DNA of 64,000 bases from Limnohabitans sp. GTDB lineage: Bacteria; Pseudomonadota; Gammaproteobacteria; Burkholderiales; Burkholderiaceae_C. Shown here in pieces: positions 8,501 through 18,057 of the stretch. The translations under genes were made by a program, and so were the position numbers. The stretch is from contig NZ_JAAVVW010000003.1 of assembly GCF_023910625.1 (NCBI RefSeq), positions 1,302,001 to 1,366,000 of the forward strand, written 5' to 3'. How positions within the stretch are numbered: the first letter of the stretch is position 1; every line of letters begins with the position of its first letter. The notes under the pieces are model-generated. The model did no database searches. It was not told where the DNA came from and saw only the letters and a program-made list of their open reading frames with translations.

Positions 8501-9682
8501 TTAAACGCGCTCGATGGCCAGGGACACGCCCATGCCGCCACCAATGCACAAGGCGGCCAGACCTTTTTGGGCCTGTGTGCGCTGCATTTCGTGCAGCAAG
8601 GTCACCAAAATGCGGCAACCGGACGCGCCGATGGGGTGACCGATGGCGATGGCACCGCCATTGACGTTGACCTTGGCCGGATCGATGTCCAGCGCCTGGT
8701 TGACGGCGCAAGCTTGTGCAGCAAAGGCTTCGTTCAACTCAAACAAGTCCACGTCCTGGGCTTTCCAGCCCGCGCGGGCCAGCGCTTTTTGTGACGCTGG
8801 CACGGGGCCCATGCCCATGGTGGCCGGGTCCAGGCCACTGGTGCCAAAAGCAACAATGCGGGCCAGCGGCTTGAGGCCCAAAGCAACGGCCTTCTTGGCG
8901 CTCATGACCATGACGGCGGCAGCGCCGTCGTTGATGCCCGAGGCGTTGCCAGCGGTCACACTGCCCGCCTTGTCAAACGCCGGGCGCAGCCCTGCCAAGA
9001 CATCCACGGTGGTTTTCTTGTTGATGAACTCGTCGGTGTTGAACACCAGCGCATCGCCCTTGCGCTGAGGGATCAGCACGTCCACGATTTCGTCCTTGAA
9101 CTTGCCCGCGTCTTGCGCGGCCGCAGCCTTACGCTGGCTGCCTGCGGCCAAGGCGTCTTGCATGTCGCGGGTGATGCCGTGGGCTTTGGCCACGTTTTCG
9201 GCGGTGATGCCCATGTGGTACTGGTTGTACACGTCCCACAGGCCGTCCACGATCATGGTGTCGGTCATTTTCCAGTCGCCCATGCGCTGGCCGTCGCGGC
9301 TGCCGTTCAACACATGCGGGCTGGCGCTCATGTTTTCCTGACCGCCAGCGATGACGATTTCGCTGTCACCCCAAGCCACGGCTTGCGCGGCCAGCATCAC
9401 GGCCTTGAGGCCCGAGCCGCACACGGCGTTGATGGTCAAAGCAGGTGTTTCCTGGGCCACACCGGCTTTCATCATGGCTTGGCGGGCGGGGTTTTGACCC
9501 ACGCCTGCGGCCAGCACCTGGCCCATGATGACTTCTCCGATGGCATCCACGGGCAGGCCACTGCGCGCCAGCAAACCCTGGATGACGATGCTGCCCAGCT
9601 CGGTGGCAGGGGTCTTGGCGAGCGTGCCGCCAAATTTGCCCACGGCGGTGCGAGCGGCTGCAACGATGACGATGTCTTCCAT
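8501..9682 (-). CDS. phaA: Acetyl-CoA C-acetyltransferase PhaA (beta-ketothiolase)
   Basis: A 393-residue thiolase condensing two acetyl-CoA to acetoacetyl-CoA, the first step of PHB synthesis. It shows the active-site Cys in NAVCGSGLKAV, the GHPIGASG motif with catalytic His, and the C-terminal Cys motif CIGGGMGVSLAIERV. The start MEDIVIVAAARTAVG matches the family; an in-frame extension further upstream overlaps the phaC end and is not needed. Confidence 0.97.
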   Translation of the reverse strand: MEDIVIVAAARTAVGKFGGTLAKTPATELGSIVIQGLLARSGLPVDAIGEVIMGQVLAAGVGQNPARQAMMKAGVAQETPALTINAVCGSGLKAVMLAAQAVAWGDSEIVIAGGQENMSASPHVLNGSRDGQRMGDWKMTDTMIVDGLWDVYNQYHMGITAENVAKAHGITRDMQDALAAGSQRKAAAAQDAGKFKDEIVDVLIPQRKGDALVFNTDEFINKKTTVDVLAGLRPAFDKAGSVTAGNASGINDGAAAVMVMSAKKAVALGLKPLARIVAFGTSGLDPATMGMGPVPASQKALARAGWKAQDVDLFELNEAFAAQACAVNQALDIDPAKVNVNGGAIAIGHPIGASGCRILVTLLHEMQRTQAQKGLAALCIGGGMGVSLAIERV

Positions 9683-9705
9683 TTTGGTCTCCAATAAAAA
9701 ATCAA

Positions 9706-11421
9706 TCAGGCCTTGGCCTTGACATAGCGGCCCGGCGCCACTTCGATGGCCTTGAACTTGCCAGCTTTCCCAAAGGTCTTGGGGGCGGCAATTTGCTTGC
9801 CCGCATGACCTTTGAGCCAGTTGGACCAATCGGTCCACCAGCTGCCTGGCACCTCTTTGGCGCCGCCCATCCACTCATTCACATCGGCCGGAAACTTTCC
9901 GTCTTCGCGCAACCAGTGGCTGCGCTTTTTGGCCGCTGGCGGGTTGATCACGCCGGCGATGTGGCCCGAGGCCCCCATCACAAAACGCTTCTTGCCAGGC
10001 AGTACCTGGGTGCTGGCATAAGCACCTCCGATCGGCACGATGTGGTCTTCCTTCGAACCATACACGTAGACCGGCAAATCCAATTGACGCAAATCAAGTC
10101 GCTGACCACAAACCTGAGTTTTGCCGGGTTTGACCAGGTTGTTCTCCAGATAGGTGTTGCGCAGGTACCAGGCATAAAAAGGACCCGGCAAGTTGGTCGA
10201 GTCGCTGTTCCAATAAAGCAAGTCAAACGGTGGTGGTGTTTCGCCCTTGAGGTAGTTGCCCACCACATAGTTCCAGACCAGGTCGTTGGGACGCAGAAAG
10301 CTGAAGGTGGACGCCAAGTCCTGACCCTTGAGCAAACCGCCCTTGCCCAATTGCTGCTCGCGGAATTTGACGAAGTTCTCGTCAATGAACACATCCAGAA
10401 TGCCGGTGTCGGTGAAGTTGATCAGCGTGGTGAGAAACGTGGCGCTGGCCACCGGCTTTTCGCCGCGTGCGGCCAGTACGGCCAGCGCAGTGGACAAGAT
10501 GGTGCCGCCCACGCAAAAACCTAAAGCATTGATCTTGGGAGCGCCGGTGATGGCCTGCACCGTGTGGATGGCCTCCATGGCCGCGTGCTCAATGTAGTCG
10601 TCCCAGGTTTTTTGCGCCATCGACGCGTCGGGGTTGCGCCAGCTGACCACAAAGGTGCGGTGGCCTTGGCTGACCGCATAACGGATCAGCGAATTTTCAG
10701 GCTGCAGGTCGAGGATGTAGAACTTGTTGATGCAAGGGGGCACCAGCAAGAACGGTTTTTCATAGACCTTGGCCGTGAGCGGTTTGTATTCGATGAGCTG
10801 GAAAAAATCGTTTTCAAAAACGACTGCCCCCTCAGTGGTGGCGACGTTTTTGCCGACTTCAAACAGGCTTTCATCGGTCATCGACACATGGCCTTGCTGC
10901 AGGTCGTGCATCAGGTTTTTCACACCCTTGGCGATGCTTTCACCCTGAGTTTCGATGGCTTTCTTTTGCGCTTCGGCATTGAAGGCCAAAAAATTGCTGG
11001 GCGCGGCGGCAGCCACCCATTGCTCGACAGCAAACCGAATGCGGGTGCGGGTTTTGTCATCGGCATCCACCGCTTCGGCCAACCCCATCAGGGTGCGGGC
11101 ATTGAGCAAATAGGTGGCAGCATTGAAAGCAGCGACCGGGCTGGAGGCCCAGGCCTCTCCCGAGAAACGGCGGTCTTTGACCTGCAAACTGTTATGCAAG
11201 CCTTGGTTCCACAGCTCGGTGGCATCTTTGAAATACTGACTTTGGAGGGCCTGAAGTTTTTCTGGGATCCAGCTGAGCGCAGCCGCCCCTTCTTGGACCG
11301 GTTTCAGGCCACCGAGATCAATGGCCTGAAAATGTCGCATGGCTTCACCCCAGCTTTTCGAGAGTTGGCCTTGAAAACCCTCTCCCATTTGGGACCAGAA
11401 TTCGGGGGTCGAAGCACTCAT
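9706..11421 (-). CDS. phaC: Class I poly(3-hydroxyalkanoate) synthase PhaC
   Basis: A 571-residue polymerase that builds PHB from (R)-3-hydroxybutyryl-CoA at the granule surface. The lipase-like box reads GFCVGG with catalytic Cys303; the Asp of the triad lies in KEDHIVPIGG and the His in GASGHIAGVINPPA. Length is close to the Cupriavidus necator enzyme (589). First gene of the operon, with an AGGAGA ribosome site just before the start. No phasin or PhaR regulator gene is in this window. Confidence 0.97.
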   Translation of the reverse strand: MSASTPEFWSQMGEGFQGQLSKSWGEAMRHFQAIDLGGLKPVQEGAAALSWIPEKLQALQSQYFKDATELWNQGLHNSLQVKDRRFSGEAWASSPVAAFNAATYLLNARTLMGLAEAVDADDKTRTRIRFAVEQWVAAAAPSNFLAFNAEAQKKAIETQGESIAKGVKNLMHDLQQGHVSMTDESLFEVGKNVATTEGAVVFENDFFQLIEYKPLTAKVYEKPFLLVPPCINKFYILDLQPENSLIRYAVSQGHRTFVVSWRNPDASMAQKTWDDYIEHAAMEAIHTVQAITGAPKINALGFCVGGTILSTALAVLAARGEKPVASATFLTTLINFTDTGILDVFIDENFVKFREQQLGKGGLLKGQDLASTFSFLRPNDLVWNYVVGNYLKGETPPPFDLLYWNSDSTNLPGPFYAWYLRNTYLENNLVKPGKTQVCGQRLDLRQLDLPVYVYGSKEDHIVPIGGAYASTQVLPGKKRFVMGASGHIAGVINPPAAKKRSHWLREDGKFPADVNEWMGGAKEVPGSWWTDWSNWLKGHAGKQIAAPKTFGKAGKFKAIEVAPGRYVKAKA

Positions 11422-11509
11422 GCATGGTCTCCTGTTTCGGTTTTTTTCATGAATCTGTTGATCAGAGTATCTTCGAACTTATTGTGACCTGAATTTCAAG
11501 CGAGAAAAA

Positions 11510-11833
11510 ATGTATTTGATTGTCATTGCCTGGCTTTACGTCACACTGCTGATGGCCTTGGCAGAAGCATTCAGCACTCAAGGCAGCGTCCTGGGGGCCA
11601 TCATCACTTTTGTGTTCTACGGTCTGTTGCCCATGGCCCTGGTGATTTATTTGATGAGCTCCCCGTTGAGGCGCAAAGCGATTCGAAAGTCGGAACAATT
11701 GGCGAAAGAAGAGCGGGCAGCTTCTGGCTCATCCAGCGATTCAGACATCCAGCCAGATACAGGCAGCCATGCGACCGGTCTGCCCCAAAGTACGGCTGTC
11801 CCTGCGGTGAGAAAAGAAGATATGAGGCTGTGA
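11510..11833 (+). CDS. Small membrane protein of unknown function
   Basis: A 107-residue predicted protein with two hydrophobic segments (about residues 3-22 and 28-48), then a basic stretch (RRKAIRKSEQLAKEER) and a Ser/Thr-rich tail. The layout suggests a two-helix inner-membrane protein with a cytoplasmic tail. The last 93 bases overlap the 3' end of pgeF on the opposite strand, so part of the tail may be constrained by that gene. A weak purine-rich GCGAGAAAAA precedes the start. Function not recognised. Confidence 0.6.
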   Translation: MYLIVIAWLYVTLLMALAEAFSTQGSVLGAIITFVFYGLLPMALVIYLMSSPLRRKAIRKSEQLAKEERAASGSSSDSDIQPDTGSHATGLPQSTAVPAVRKEDMRL

Positions 11834-12529
11834 GGCCGTGCACCATGTCGTGGTGCCATCGTTACCAAACAGGCGCGTCACCCCCAGGTGCTTCAGGCGC
11901 AAGCGAGCCAAACCAACCAAATCGGCCATGAACTTGTTGCGGGTCCTTGCCTGGAACATCGATTGGACTGCGGGCGAACCATCATCGAAGGCGAACTTGA
12001 CTTCAGGACCCACCTCAAAGGCTTGCGCGCCAATGCAAGGTCCGAGCCAAGCCAAAACATTTGAGACATTATGGCCAGCGCATTGCAAATCTGACAATAA
12101 GCACTCTAGGACGCCCCTGCCCTGCACTCCCGCCAGTCCACGCCATCCGGCATGGGCACCGGCCACCCATTGACCTGCCGCATCACACAGAAGTACTGGC
12201 AAACAATCAGCAACCAGGATGGCGCAGGCCACTTGGCCATCTGATGCCCAAGCGGCATCGGCGATTTGCCCATCGGGGGACGATGGGGTCAACCTGACCG
12301 AGACGACACCATGGACCTGGTTCAAGAAAACGGGGCGCCGCCCCATCCAGACGGCCAATTGCGTCCGATTGGTCTGAACATGATCGGGTGAATCACCCAC
12401 ATGGCCACCCAGGTTCAGGCTGCTCCAGGCTTGGCCAGACACACCACGGTGTCGACGTGTCATGATGGCCTGGACCCTGGAGGGTGCTGGCCAATCCGGA
12501 CGGATCCAATGGGGAGGGTGGATGCTCAT
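11741..12529 (-). CDS. pgeF: Peptidoglycan editing factor PgeF (YfiH family)
   Basis: A 262-residue member of the family once annotated as polyphenol oxidase/laccase. It shows the metal and catalytic motifs LNQVHG near the N-terminus and GAHAGWRGLAGG-like GAHAGWRGLAGVQGR in the middle, with CTASQPHIFFSHRRDS and TGRMAACIWL at the C-terminus. In E. coli PgeF removes wrongly placed serine from the peptidoglycan stem. Start taken at MSIHPPHW; an in-frame start 10 codons upstream is possible. Divergent from aat. Confidence 0.88.
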   Translation of the reverse strand: MSIHPPHWIRPDWPAPSRVQAIMTRRHRGVSGQAWSSLNLGGHVGDSPDHVQTNRTQLAVWMGRRPVFLNQVHGVVSVRLTPSSPDGQIADAAWASDGQVACAILVADCLPVLLCDAAGQWVAGAHAGWRGLAGVQGRGVLECLLSDLQCAGHNVSNVLAWLGPCIGAQAFEVGPEVKFAFDDGSPAVQSMFQARTRNKFMADLVGLARLRLKHLGVTRLFGNDGTTTWCTASQPHIFFSHRRDSRTLGQTGRMAACIWLDV

Positions 12530-12586
12530 GCGGAAATCATAAGGGCAGCGCCAGCGCAAGATGCTCTTTTATTGTGTAATTGCAGC

Positions 12587-13366
12587 ATGATCAAAGTCGC
12601 TCAAGCTCAAAACCGATCCCCTGAGCTGCCCTGGATTGCGCAAGGACAAGCCTTGCCTCCTCCTGTTTTCGCCTGGGGAGCGTCCTCGCCAGCCCCCGGT
12701 TTGCTGGCGGCCAGCGGTGACTTGTCGTCCGAACGACTCATGGAAGCTTACAGTCAAGGCATCTTTCCTTGGTTCAGCAATGGCCAACCCGTGCTCTGGT
12801 GGAGCCCAGACCCTCGCATGGTTTTGATGCCGCAGCAGTTCCGGCTGCACCGCTCCTTGCGCAAATCGCTCCACCGATGGTCTTTGACACCTGGTTTTGA
12901 GTTGTGTTTCGACCGTGACTTTGCACAAGTGATCCGCCGATGCGCCTCTTCCTCGCGAAATGGGCAAAACGACACCTGGATCTTGCCGCAAATGGTGGAG
13001 GCCTACGAAGACCTGCATCGCTCAGGTTTTGCCCACAGCAGTGAGGTCTGGGTCCAGGGTCAATTGGTGGCAGGGCTTTACTTTGTGAGCCTGGGGCGTG
13101 CGATTTTTGGCGAGTCCATGTTCACCACCATCACGGATGGCTCCAAAATGGCTTTGGCCAGCTTGGTCAGCGTGTGTTTGCAGCACGGCATACACACCAT
13201 TGATTGCCAACAAAACACCCGGCATATGGCTTCCCTTGGTGCGCGAGAAATGCCGCGCAGAGAATTCTTGCTCGATATGGCACAGGCCTTGGGTGCCCCT
13301 GGCCTTGATTGGCCAGAGCAATCCCTGAATTGGCCTGCACTGCAATCACTGGCAGGTTTTGAATGA
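12587..13366 (+). CDS. aat: Leucyl/phenylalanyl-tRNA-protein transferase Aat
   Basis: A 259-residue enzyme that adds Leu or Phe to proteins with N-terminal Arg or Lys, marking them for ClpS/ClpAP. The family signatures are [18 protein letters not shown], and the TWI...[14 protein letters not shown] region. The start was taken at MIKVAQAQ because upstream codons overlap the pgeF promoter side. The bpt gene starts inside its stop codon, so the two transferases are coupled. Confidence 0.93.
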   Translation: MIKVAQAQNRSPELPWIAQGQALPPPVFAWGASSPAPGLLAASGDLSSERLMEAYSQGIFPWFSNGQPVLWWSPDPRMVLMPQQFRLHRSLRKSLHRWSLTPGFELCFDRDFAQVIRRCASSSRNGQNDTWILPQMVEAYEDLHRSGFAHSSEVWVQGQLVAGLYFVSLGRAIFGESMFTTITDGSKMALASLVSVCLQHGIHTIDCQQNTRHMASLGAREMPRREFLLDMAQALGAPGLDWPEQSLNWPALQSLAGFE

Positions 13367-14100
13367 GCCATCCCCAAGAGTTGCCTCTTCAGGCATTGCA
13401 GTTTTATGCCACAGCCCCCTACGCTTGCAGCTATCTGCCCGAACGCTCGGCCCGCTCTCAAGTGGCCACGCCCAGCCACCTGATTCACAACGAGGTCTAT
13501 TCTGACCTGGTGTCACAAGGTTTTCGCCGGAGCGGCTTGTTCACCTACCGCCCCTACTGCGATAGCTGCCAAGCCTGTCAACCACTGCGTGTCCAAGTGG
13601 CCCGATTTCTTCCTGACCGCAGTCAGCGCCGAGCGCTTCGCCTGCACCAAAGCCTGAGGGCTCGGGTTCTGGATTTGCACTTCCATGCCGAGCATTACGC
13701 GCTGTATTTGAGATACCAAAACTCCCGGCACCCGGGCGGCGGAATGGACCAGGACAGCATCGACCAATACAGCCAATTTTTATTGCAAAGCCGAGTGAAC
13801 TCTCGCATCGTCGAGTTCAGGGAGCCCACCGCAGACAACGAGCCGGGTGTGCTGAAAATGGTCAGCATTGTCGATGTGCTCAACCATGGCCTGTCTGCGG
13901 TGTACACGTTTTATGAACCCGATGACAAAGCCAGCTACGGCACTTACGGCGTTTTGTGGCAAATTCAACAAGCCGCACAATTGGGGCTGGACTATGTCTA
14001 CTTGGGTTACTGGATCGAACAAAGCCCAAAAATGAATTACAAATCCCGGTTCAGACCCTGCGAGTTGAAGACTCAAGGGCAATGGGTCCCTGTGGCGTGA
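13363..14100 (+). CDS. bpt: Aspartate/glutamate leucyltransferase Bpt
   Basis: A 245-residue transferase of the ATE/Bpt family that attaches Leu to N-terminal Asp or Glu, producing N-degrons. Visible marks are the N-terminal [13 protein letters not shown], the Cys-containing [16 protein letters not shown], and [20 protein letters not shown] near the C-terminus. It overlaps aat by 4 bases (ATGA), so both branches of the N-end rule are in one transcript. Confidence 0.94.
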   Translation: MSHPQELPLQALQFYATAPYACSYLPERSARSQVATPSHLIHNEVYSDLVSQGFRRSGLFTYRPYCDSCQACQPLRVQVARFLPDRSQRRALRLHQSLRARVLDLHFHAEHYALYLRYQNSRHPGGGMDQDSIDQYSQFLLQSRVNSRIVEFREPTADNEPGVLKMVSIVDVLNHGLSAVYTFYEPDDKASYGTYGVLWQIQQAAQLGLDYVYLGYWIEQSPKMNYKSRFRPCELKTQGQWVPVA

Positions 14101-14174
14101 TTTCAATCTGTCGGACAAACCCAGCGCGGCACCTCGTTTCACAGTGTAAAATTGAATCGCATTCCACCTGTACG

Positions 14175-14954
14175 ATGAAAAAAGATCCCAGCCTCACGAC
14201 CACACCGACCATTCAGGTCATTGAACGGATGTTCAGCTTGATCGACATACTGGCCTCCCGCGAAGAGGCCATCTCTCTCAAAGAGATCAGTCAGAAAACC
14301 GGATTGCACCCTTCCACCGCTCACCGCATCCTCAACGATTTGGCCTCGGGCCGTTTTGTGGACCGGCCGGAAGCTGGCAGTTACCGCTTGGGCATGCGCT
14401 TGCTTGAATTGGGCAACTTGGTCAAGGGGCGCCTGAATGTGCGTGATGCAGCCTTGGCACCGATGCGCGATTTGCACAAGCTCATTCAACAACCTGTGAA
14501 CCTCAGCATGCGGCAGGGCGATGAAATCGTCTATATCGAACGCGCCTTCAGCGAACGCTCCGGCATGCAGGTGGTACGTGCCATTGGCGGTCGTGCACCC
14601 TTGCACCTGACCTCTGTGGGCAAGCTTTTCCTCGCTGCAGACGACCCTTTGCGCGTTCGTACTTACGCCACCCGGACCGGTCTAGCCGGTCAAACGCGCA
14701 ACAGCATCACCCAGTTGCAAGTGCTGGAGCGAGAACTGACGCGCGTCAAGCAATCAGGCTTTGCCCGGGATAACGAAGAATTGGAGCTGGGGGTTCGCTG
14801 TATCGCAGCTGGCATCTACGATGACCAAGGAAAACTTCTGGCAGGATTGTCCATCTCGGCCCCTGCAGACCGGCTGGATGACAGCTGGCTTGACAAACTG
14901 CAGGAAACCGCAAAAGCCATCTCTGCCACCTTGGGCTACCCCACGGGCCCTTGA
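14175..14954 (+). CDS. IclR-family transcriptional regulator
   Basis: A 259-residue regulator. An N-terminal winged helix-turn-helix (about residues 12-75; SLKEISQKTGLHPSTAHRIL) is followed by an IclR effector domain with GRAPLHLTSVGK and the ELELGVRCIAAGIYDDQG motif. IclR proteins control catabolic operons in response to small acids, but no catabolic operon is adjacent, so the target cannot be named. The start MKKDPSLTT gives a family-length protein; an upstream in-frame region overlapping bpt is not coding for this family. Confidence 0.9.
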   Translation: MKKDPSLTTTPTIQVIERMFSLIDILASREEAISLKEISQKTGLHPSTAHRILNDLASGRFVDRPEAGSYRLGMRLLELGNLVKGRLNVRDAALAPMRDLHKLIQQPVNLSMRQGDEIVYIERAFSERSGMQVVRAIGGRAPLHLTSVGKLFLAADDPLRVRTYATRTGLAGQTRNSITQLQVLERELTRVKQSGFARDNEELELGVRCIAAGIYDDQGKLLAGLSISAPADRLDDSWLDKLQETAKAISATLGYPTGP

Positions 14955-14997
14955 CCCCCGCTTCGTCACAGCGCGGGAACCTGCACGCTTTGAGTTA

Positions 14998-16203
14998 TCA
15001 ACCTGGCAGGTACTGCCGCAGCAAGGGTTGCCCCGAATGCAAGGCAGGCTTGCTTTCCAGCCAGTGACGAACCCTTTCGGCATCGCCCAGTCGGCTGAGT
15101 TTTCCCGCCGAATCCAGAAACACCATGATCAACTTGCGACCAGCGACCTGGGTTTGCATGACCAAGCACCGACCGGCCTCAGAGATGTATCCCGTCTTTT
15201 GCAAGCCGATATCCCAGGATGGGTTTTTAACCAGCCAGTTGGTGTTCTTGTACTGCAAGGTGCGACGGCCGACTTCGACCTCCCGCCCCTGGGATGTTGA
15301 CCACTCTCGCAACATCGGTTCTTTGTAGGCGGCAGCCACCAAGACTGCCAAATCACTGGCGCTGGATTGGTTGCGACTCGACAAGCCTGTAGGCTCTACA
15401 TACCGCGTGTCTTTCATCCCCAATGAGCCAGCCCGCTGGTTCATGCGCTCAACAAAAACAGCCAACCCACCCGGATAGGACCGACCCAAAGCATTGGCCG
15501 CCCTGTTCTCGCTGGACATCAGCGACAAATGCATCAAATCACCCCGGCTCAGCTCCGTGCCCACGGCCAACCTAGAAGAGCTGCCCTTTTCTGTGTCCAC
15601 ATCCGCTTGCGTGATTCTGATGGGCTCATCCATCGGCAATTTGGCCTCGGCAATCACCAGTCCCGTCATCAACTTGGTCAAAGAGGCGATAGGCAAAACG
15701 GCATGGTCGTTTTTGCGGTACAAAATTTCGTGCGTATCCTGGTCAACCACCAGCGCCACGCTGGAGTGCAGGTCCAGCTCATCCGTGGTGGCATGCAAAC
15801 CCGCCAATTTTCCAAAAGAAGCACGTACAGGTCGAGCCTGTTGTGTTGCATTCTGTTTTCGCTCCAGGCGGGCGTGCTTGACGGGTACCGAAGGCTTCTT
15901 GGCAGATCCAGGGGCAGGCCTGGATTTGGCTTGCTGCACAGAACGGTTGGGAAGCGATTTTTGCTGGGCCTTGTCCCGAGGCTTGTTTTTATCCTTGGCA
16001 TTTGCCGCCTTGCTCACGGTAGGCGGTTTGTCCTTCTTTTTCCCCGATTTATCCGGCGATTTAACTGACTGATTGGTGGTTTGTGCCTGGGCCACACTGG
16101 TTGGCAAAACCCAGCTCAATGAGACCAGCAATGTCAAGCCCAAAAACAGCAATTTAGGGCTCTTGGCAAACAGACAGTGAAACAGGGTGGAGTTCAATGG
16201 CAT
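14998..16203 (-). CDS. pbpG: D-alanyl-D-alanine endopeptidase, PBP7/PbpG-like
   Basis: A 401-residue serine peptidase of the S11 family. It has a signal peptide (residues about 18-41), a long Lys/Pro/Ser-rich linker (about 45-125), and a peptidase domain with SLTK as the SXXK motif, SSEN as the SXN motif and KTG near residue 337. It trims peptidoglycan cross-links in the periplasm. The basic linker of about 80 residues is longer than in E. coli PbpG and may bind the wall; that is inference. Confidence 0.88.
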   Translation of the reverse strand: MPLNSTLFHCLFAKSPKLLFLGLTLLVSLSWVLPTSVAQAQTTNQSVKSPDKSGKKKDKPPTVSKAANAKDKNKPRDKAQQKSLPNRSVQQAKSRPAPGSAKKPSVPVKHARLERKQNATQQARPVRASFGKLAGLHATTDELDLHSSVALVVDQDTHEILYRKNDHAVLPIASLTKLMTGLVIAEAKLPMDEPIRITQADVDTEKGSSSRLAVGTELSRGDLMHLSLMSSENRAANALGRSYPGGLAVFVERMNQRAGSLGMKDTRYVEPTGLSSRNQSSASDLAVLVAAAYKEPMLREWSTSQGREVEVGRRTLQYKNTNWLVKNPSWDIGLQKTGYISEAGRCLVMQTQVAGRKLIMVFLDSAGKLSRLGDAERVRHWLESKPALHSGQPLLRQYLPG

Positions 16204-16224
16204 ATCCAGTCAGGTCAGGGATTG

Positions 16225-16257
16225 GTTCAAGCGGTGGAGTGTATATAATAATAAAAA
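16225..16257 (-). promoter_or_regulatory. Possible pbpG promoter region next to the leuA terminator
   Basis: On the minus strand, A/T-rich sequence containing TATTAT and TATATA lies 30-50 bases before the pbpG start. A TTGTTC about 16 bases upstream of TATTAT could be a -35 but falls inside the leuA terminator stem. The match is modest. Confidence 0.25.
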
Positions 16258-16290
16258 GTCGCGCAAGAACAATAACTTGCGGGACTTTAT
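16254..16290 (-). terminator. Intrinsic terminator after leuA
   Basis: Inverted repeat AAAGTCGCGCAAG / CTTGCGGGACTTT (one mismatch) with an 8-base loop. On the minus strand it lies about 32 bases after the leuA stop and is followed by TTTTTATTATTATA. Confidence 0.8.
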
Positions 16291-16321
16291 TGAAGCAAAA
16301 TAATATCCAAAAGTATTGTTT

Positions 16322-17860
16322 TCAGCCTTGTGCAGCGACCCGATCTGCCTTGCTTTGCAACTTGTTGAGTGCACTCAGGTAGGCTTTGGCTGAGGCCACC
16401 ACGATGTCGGGATCGGATCCAACCCCATTCACAACCCGGCCACTGTTTTGCAGACGTACGGTCACTTCACCCTGACTCTCTGTGGAACCACTGATGGCAT
16501 TGACCGAGTAAAGAACCATTTCAGCGCCACTCTTGACTTGGGATTCAATCGCTTTGAGCGAGGCATCGACAGGCCCATTGCCATCGGACTGGCTGCGCAC
16601 CTCTTTACCTGAAATGGTGAAAACCACCGATGCATGGGGCCGCTCTCCCGTTTCGCTGCACTGAGACATGGAGACAAAACCATACTGCTCTTTTTCGCTG
16701 GTCACGCTCTCATCGCTGACCAAAGCGAGAATGTCCTCGTCAAAAATTTCGCTCTTGCGATCGGCCAATTCCTTGAACTTGGCAAACGCATTGTTGATCT
16801 CGGTCTCGCTGTCGAGTGTGACGCCAAGGTCCTGCAAACGCTGTTTGAAGGCATTGCGGCCGCTGAGTTTGCCCAAAACAATCTTGTTGGTGGTCCAACC
16901 CACGTCTTCGGCGCGCATGATTTCATAGGTGTCACGTGCCTTGAGCACTCCGTCCTGGTGAATGCCCGAGGCGTGGGCGAAGGCATTGGCCCCAACCACA
17001 GCCTTGTTGGGCTGCACCACAAAGCCAGTGGTCTGGCTGACCATGCGGCTGGCCGCCACGATGTGGCTGGTGTCAATGCCCACGTCCAGACCAAAGTAAT
17101 CGCGGCGCGTCTTGACAGCCATGACCACCTCTTCGAGCGAGCAATTGCCCGCACGCTCACCCAGACCGTTGATGGTGCATTCGACCTGACGCGCGCCGCC
17201 AATCTTGACACCCGCCAGGGAATTGGCCACCGCCATCCCCAAATCGTTGTGGCAATGCACAGACCAAATCGCTTTGTCGGAGTTGGGAATGCGCTCGCGC
17301 AAGGTGCGGATGAACTCGCCATACAGCTCGGGCACCGCATAGCCGACCGTGTCAGGCACGTTGATGGTGCCTGCCCCTTCGGCGATCACGGCCTCCAGAA
17401 TTCGGCACAAGAAATCCATATCGCTGCGGTATCCGTCTTCCGGACTAAATTCGACATCACTCACCAGATTGCGTGCGAAGCGCACGGACTGCTTGGCTTG
17501 CTCAAACACCTGGTCGGGTGTCATGCGCAGCTTTTTCTCCATGTGCAGGGGCGACGTGGCAATGAAGGTGTGAATACGCCCGCTATTGGCCCCCTTGAGG
17601 GCTTCGGCGGCGCGCGCGATATCGCGGTCGTTGGCGCGAGACAAAGAGCAAATGGTCGAATCCTTGATGGCGTCGGCAATCGTCTTGACGGCTTCAAAGT
17701 CGCCATTGGAACTGGCGGCAAAACCAGCTTCGATCACATCCACTCGCAGTCGCTCCAACTGACGGGCAATGCGCAGCTTTTCATCGCGGGTCATGGAGGC
17801 ACCGGGCGACTGCTCGCCATCGCGCAAAGTGGTGTCAAAAATAATCAGTTTGTCAGCCAT
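16322..17860 (-). CDS. leuA: 2-isopropylmalate synthase LeuA
   Basis: A 512-residue enzyme that condenses 2-oxoisovalerate with acetyl-CoA, the first committed step of leucine synthesis. It shows the HMGL-like beginning [18 protein letters not shown], the metal-binding [13 protein letters not shown], and a C-terminal allosteric domain where leucine binds. The ATG at 17860 is preceded by AGGAG at a 5-base spacing; a GTG two codons earlier overlaps that site and is less likely. The 5' leader holds a leucine-rich peptide and an attenuator hairpin. Confidence 0.97.
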   Translation of the reverse strand: MADKLIIFDTTLRDGEQSPGASMTRDEKLRIARQLERLRVDVIEAGFAASSNGDFEAVKTIADAIKDSTICSLSRANDRDIARAAEALKGANSGRIHTFIATSPLHMEKKLRMTPDQVFEQAKQSVRFARNLVSDVEFSPEDGYRSDMDFLCRILEAVIAEGAGTINVPDTVGYAVPELYGEFIRTLRERIPNSDKAIWSVHCHNDLGMAVANSLAGVKIGGARQVECTINGLGERAGNCSLEEVVMAVKTRRDYFGLDVGIDTSHIVAASRMVSQTTGFVVQPNKAVVGANAFAHASGIHQDGVLKARDTYEIMRAEDVGWTTNKIVLGKLSGRNAFKQRLQDLGVTLDSETEINNAFAKFKELADRKSEIFDEDILALVSDESVTSEKEQYGFVSMSQCSETGERPHASVVFTISGKEVRSQSDGNGPVDASLKAIESQVKSGAEMVLYSVNAISGSTESQGEVTVRLQNSGRVVNGVGSDPDIVVASAKAYLSALNKLQSKADRVAAQG

Positions 17861-17891
17861 GTTCACTCCTGGTCAAAACCCGCAAGTCCAA

Positions 17892-17936
17892 GCAAAAAAT
17901 GCAAAAGGCCCGTTGCGGATGGCATACGGGCCTTTT
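17892..17936 (-). terminator. leuA attenuator hairpin
   Basis: A perfect 11-bp stem, AAAAGGCCCGT / ACGGGCCTTTT, with a 12-base loop. On the minus strand it is followed by GCATTTTTTGC. It lies between the leader peptide stop (17956) and the leuA start (17860). An upstream ACGGGC (within the last codons of the leader peptide) can pair with GCCCGT of the first arm and so block the terminator. This is the arrangement expected for transcription attenuation. Confidence 0.75.
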
Positions 17937-17955
17937 GGGAAAATGTTTGCGTTCG

Positions 17956-18009
17956 CTACACATCCCGCCCGTGGGGCGCTAGCAGTAGAGCAAACAAGGA
18001 AAAATTCAT
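17956..18009 (-). CDS. leuL: leuA leader peptide
   Basis: A 17-codon open frame reading MNFSLFALLLAPHGRDV. Four leucine codons fall within six positions, three of them consecutive (CTA CTG CTA), and two use CTA, a rare codon in GC-rich betaproteobacteria. The frame ends 19 bases before the attenuator hairpin. Ribosome stalling at the Leu codons would free ACGGGC to pair with GCCCGT and open leuA. No strong Shine-Dalgarno is seen. The peptide was recognised from its composition and position, not from a database match. Confidence 0.72.
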   Translation of the reverse strand: MNFSLFALLLAPHGRDV

Positions 18010-18057
18010 GGAATCACTGTAGCACAGTTCGAAGGAGAACCTGCCCTGCCCCGCACA

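Noticed and set aside
16634..18022. 462-codon open frame opposite leuA
   Set aside because: Antisense of leuA and its leader; the signal in this region is explained by the minus-strand genes.
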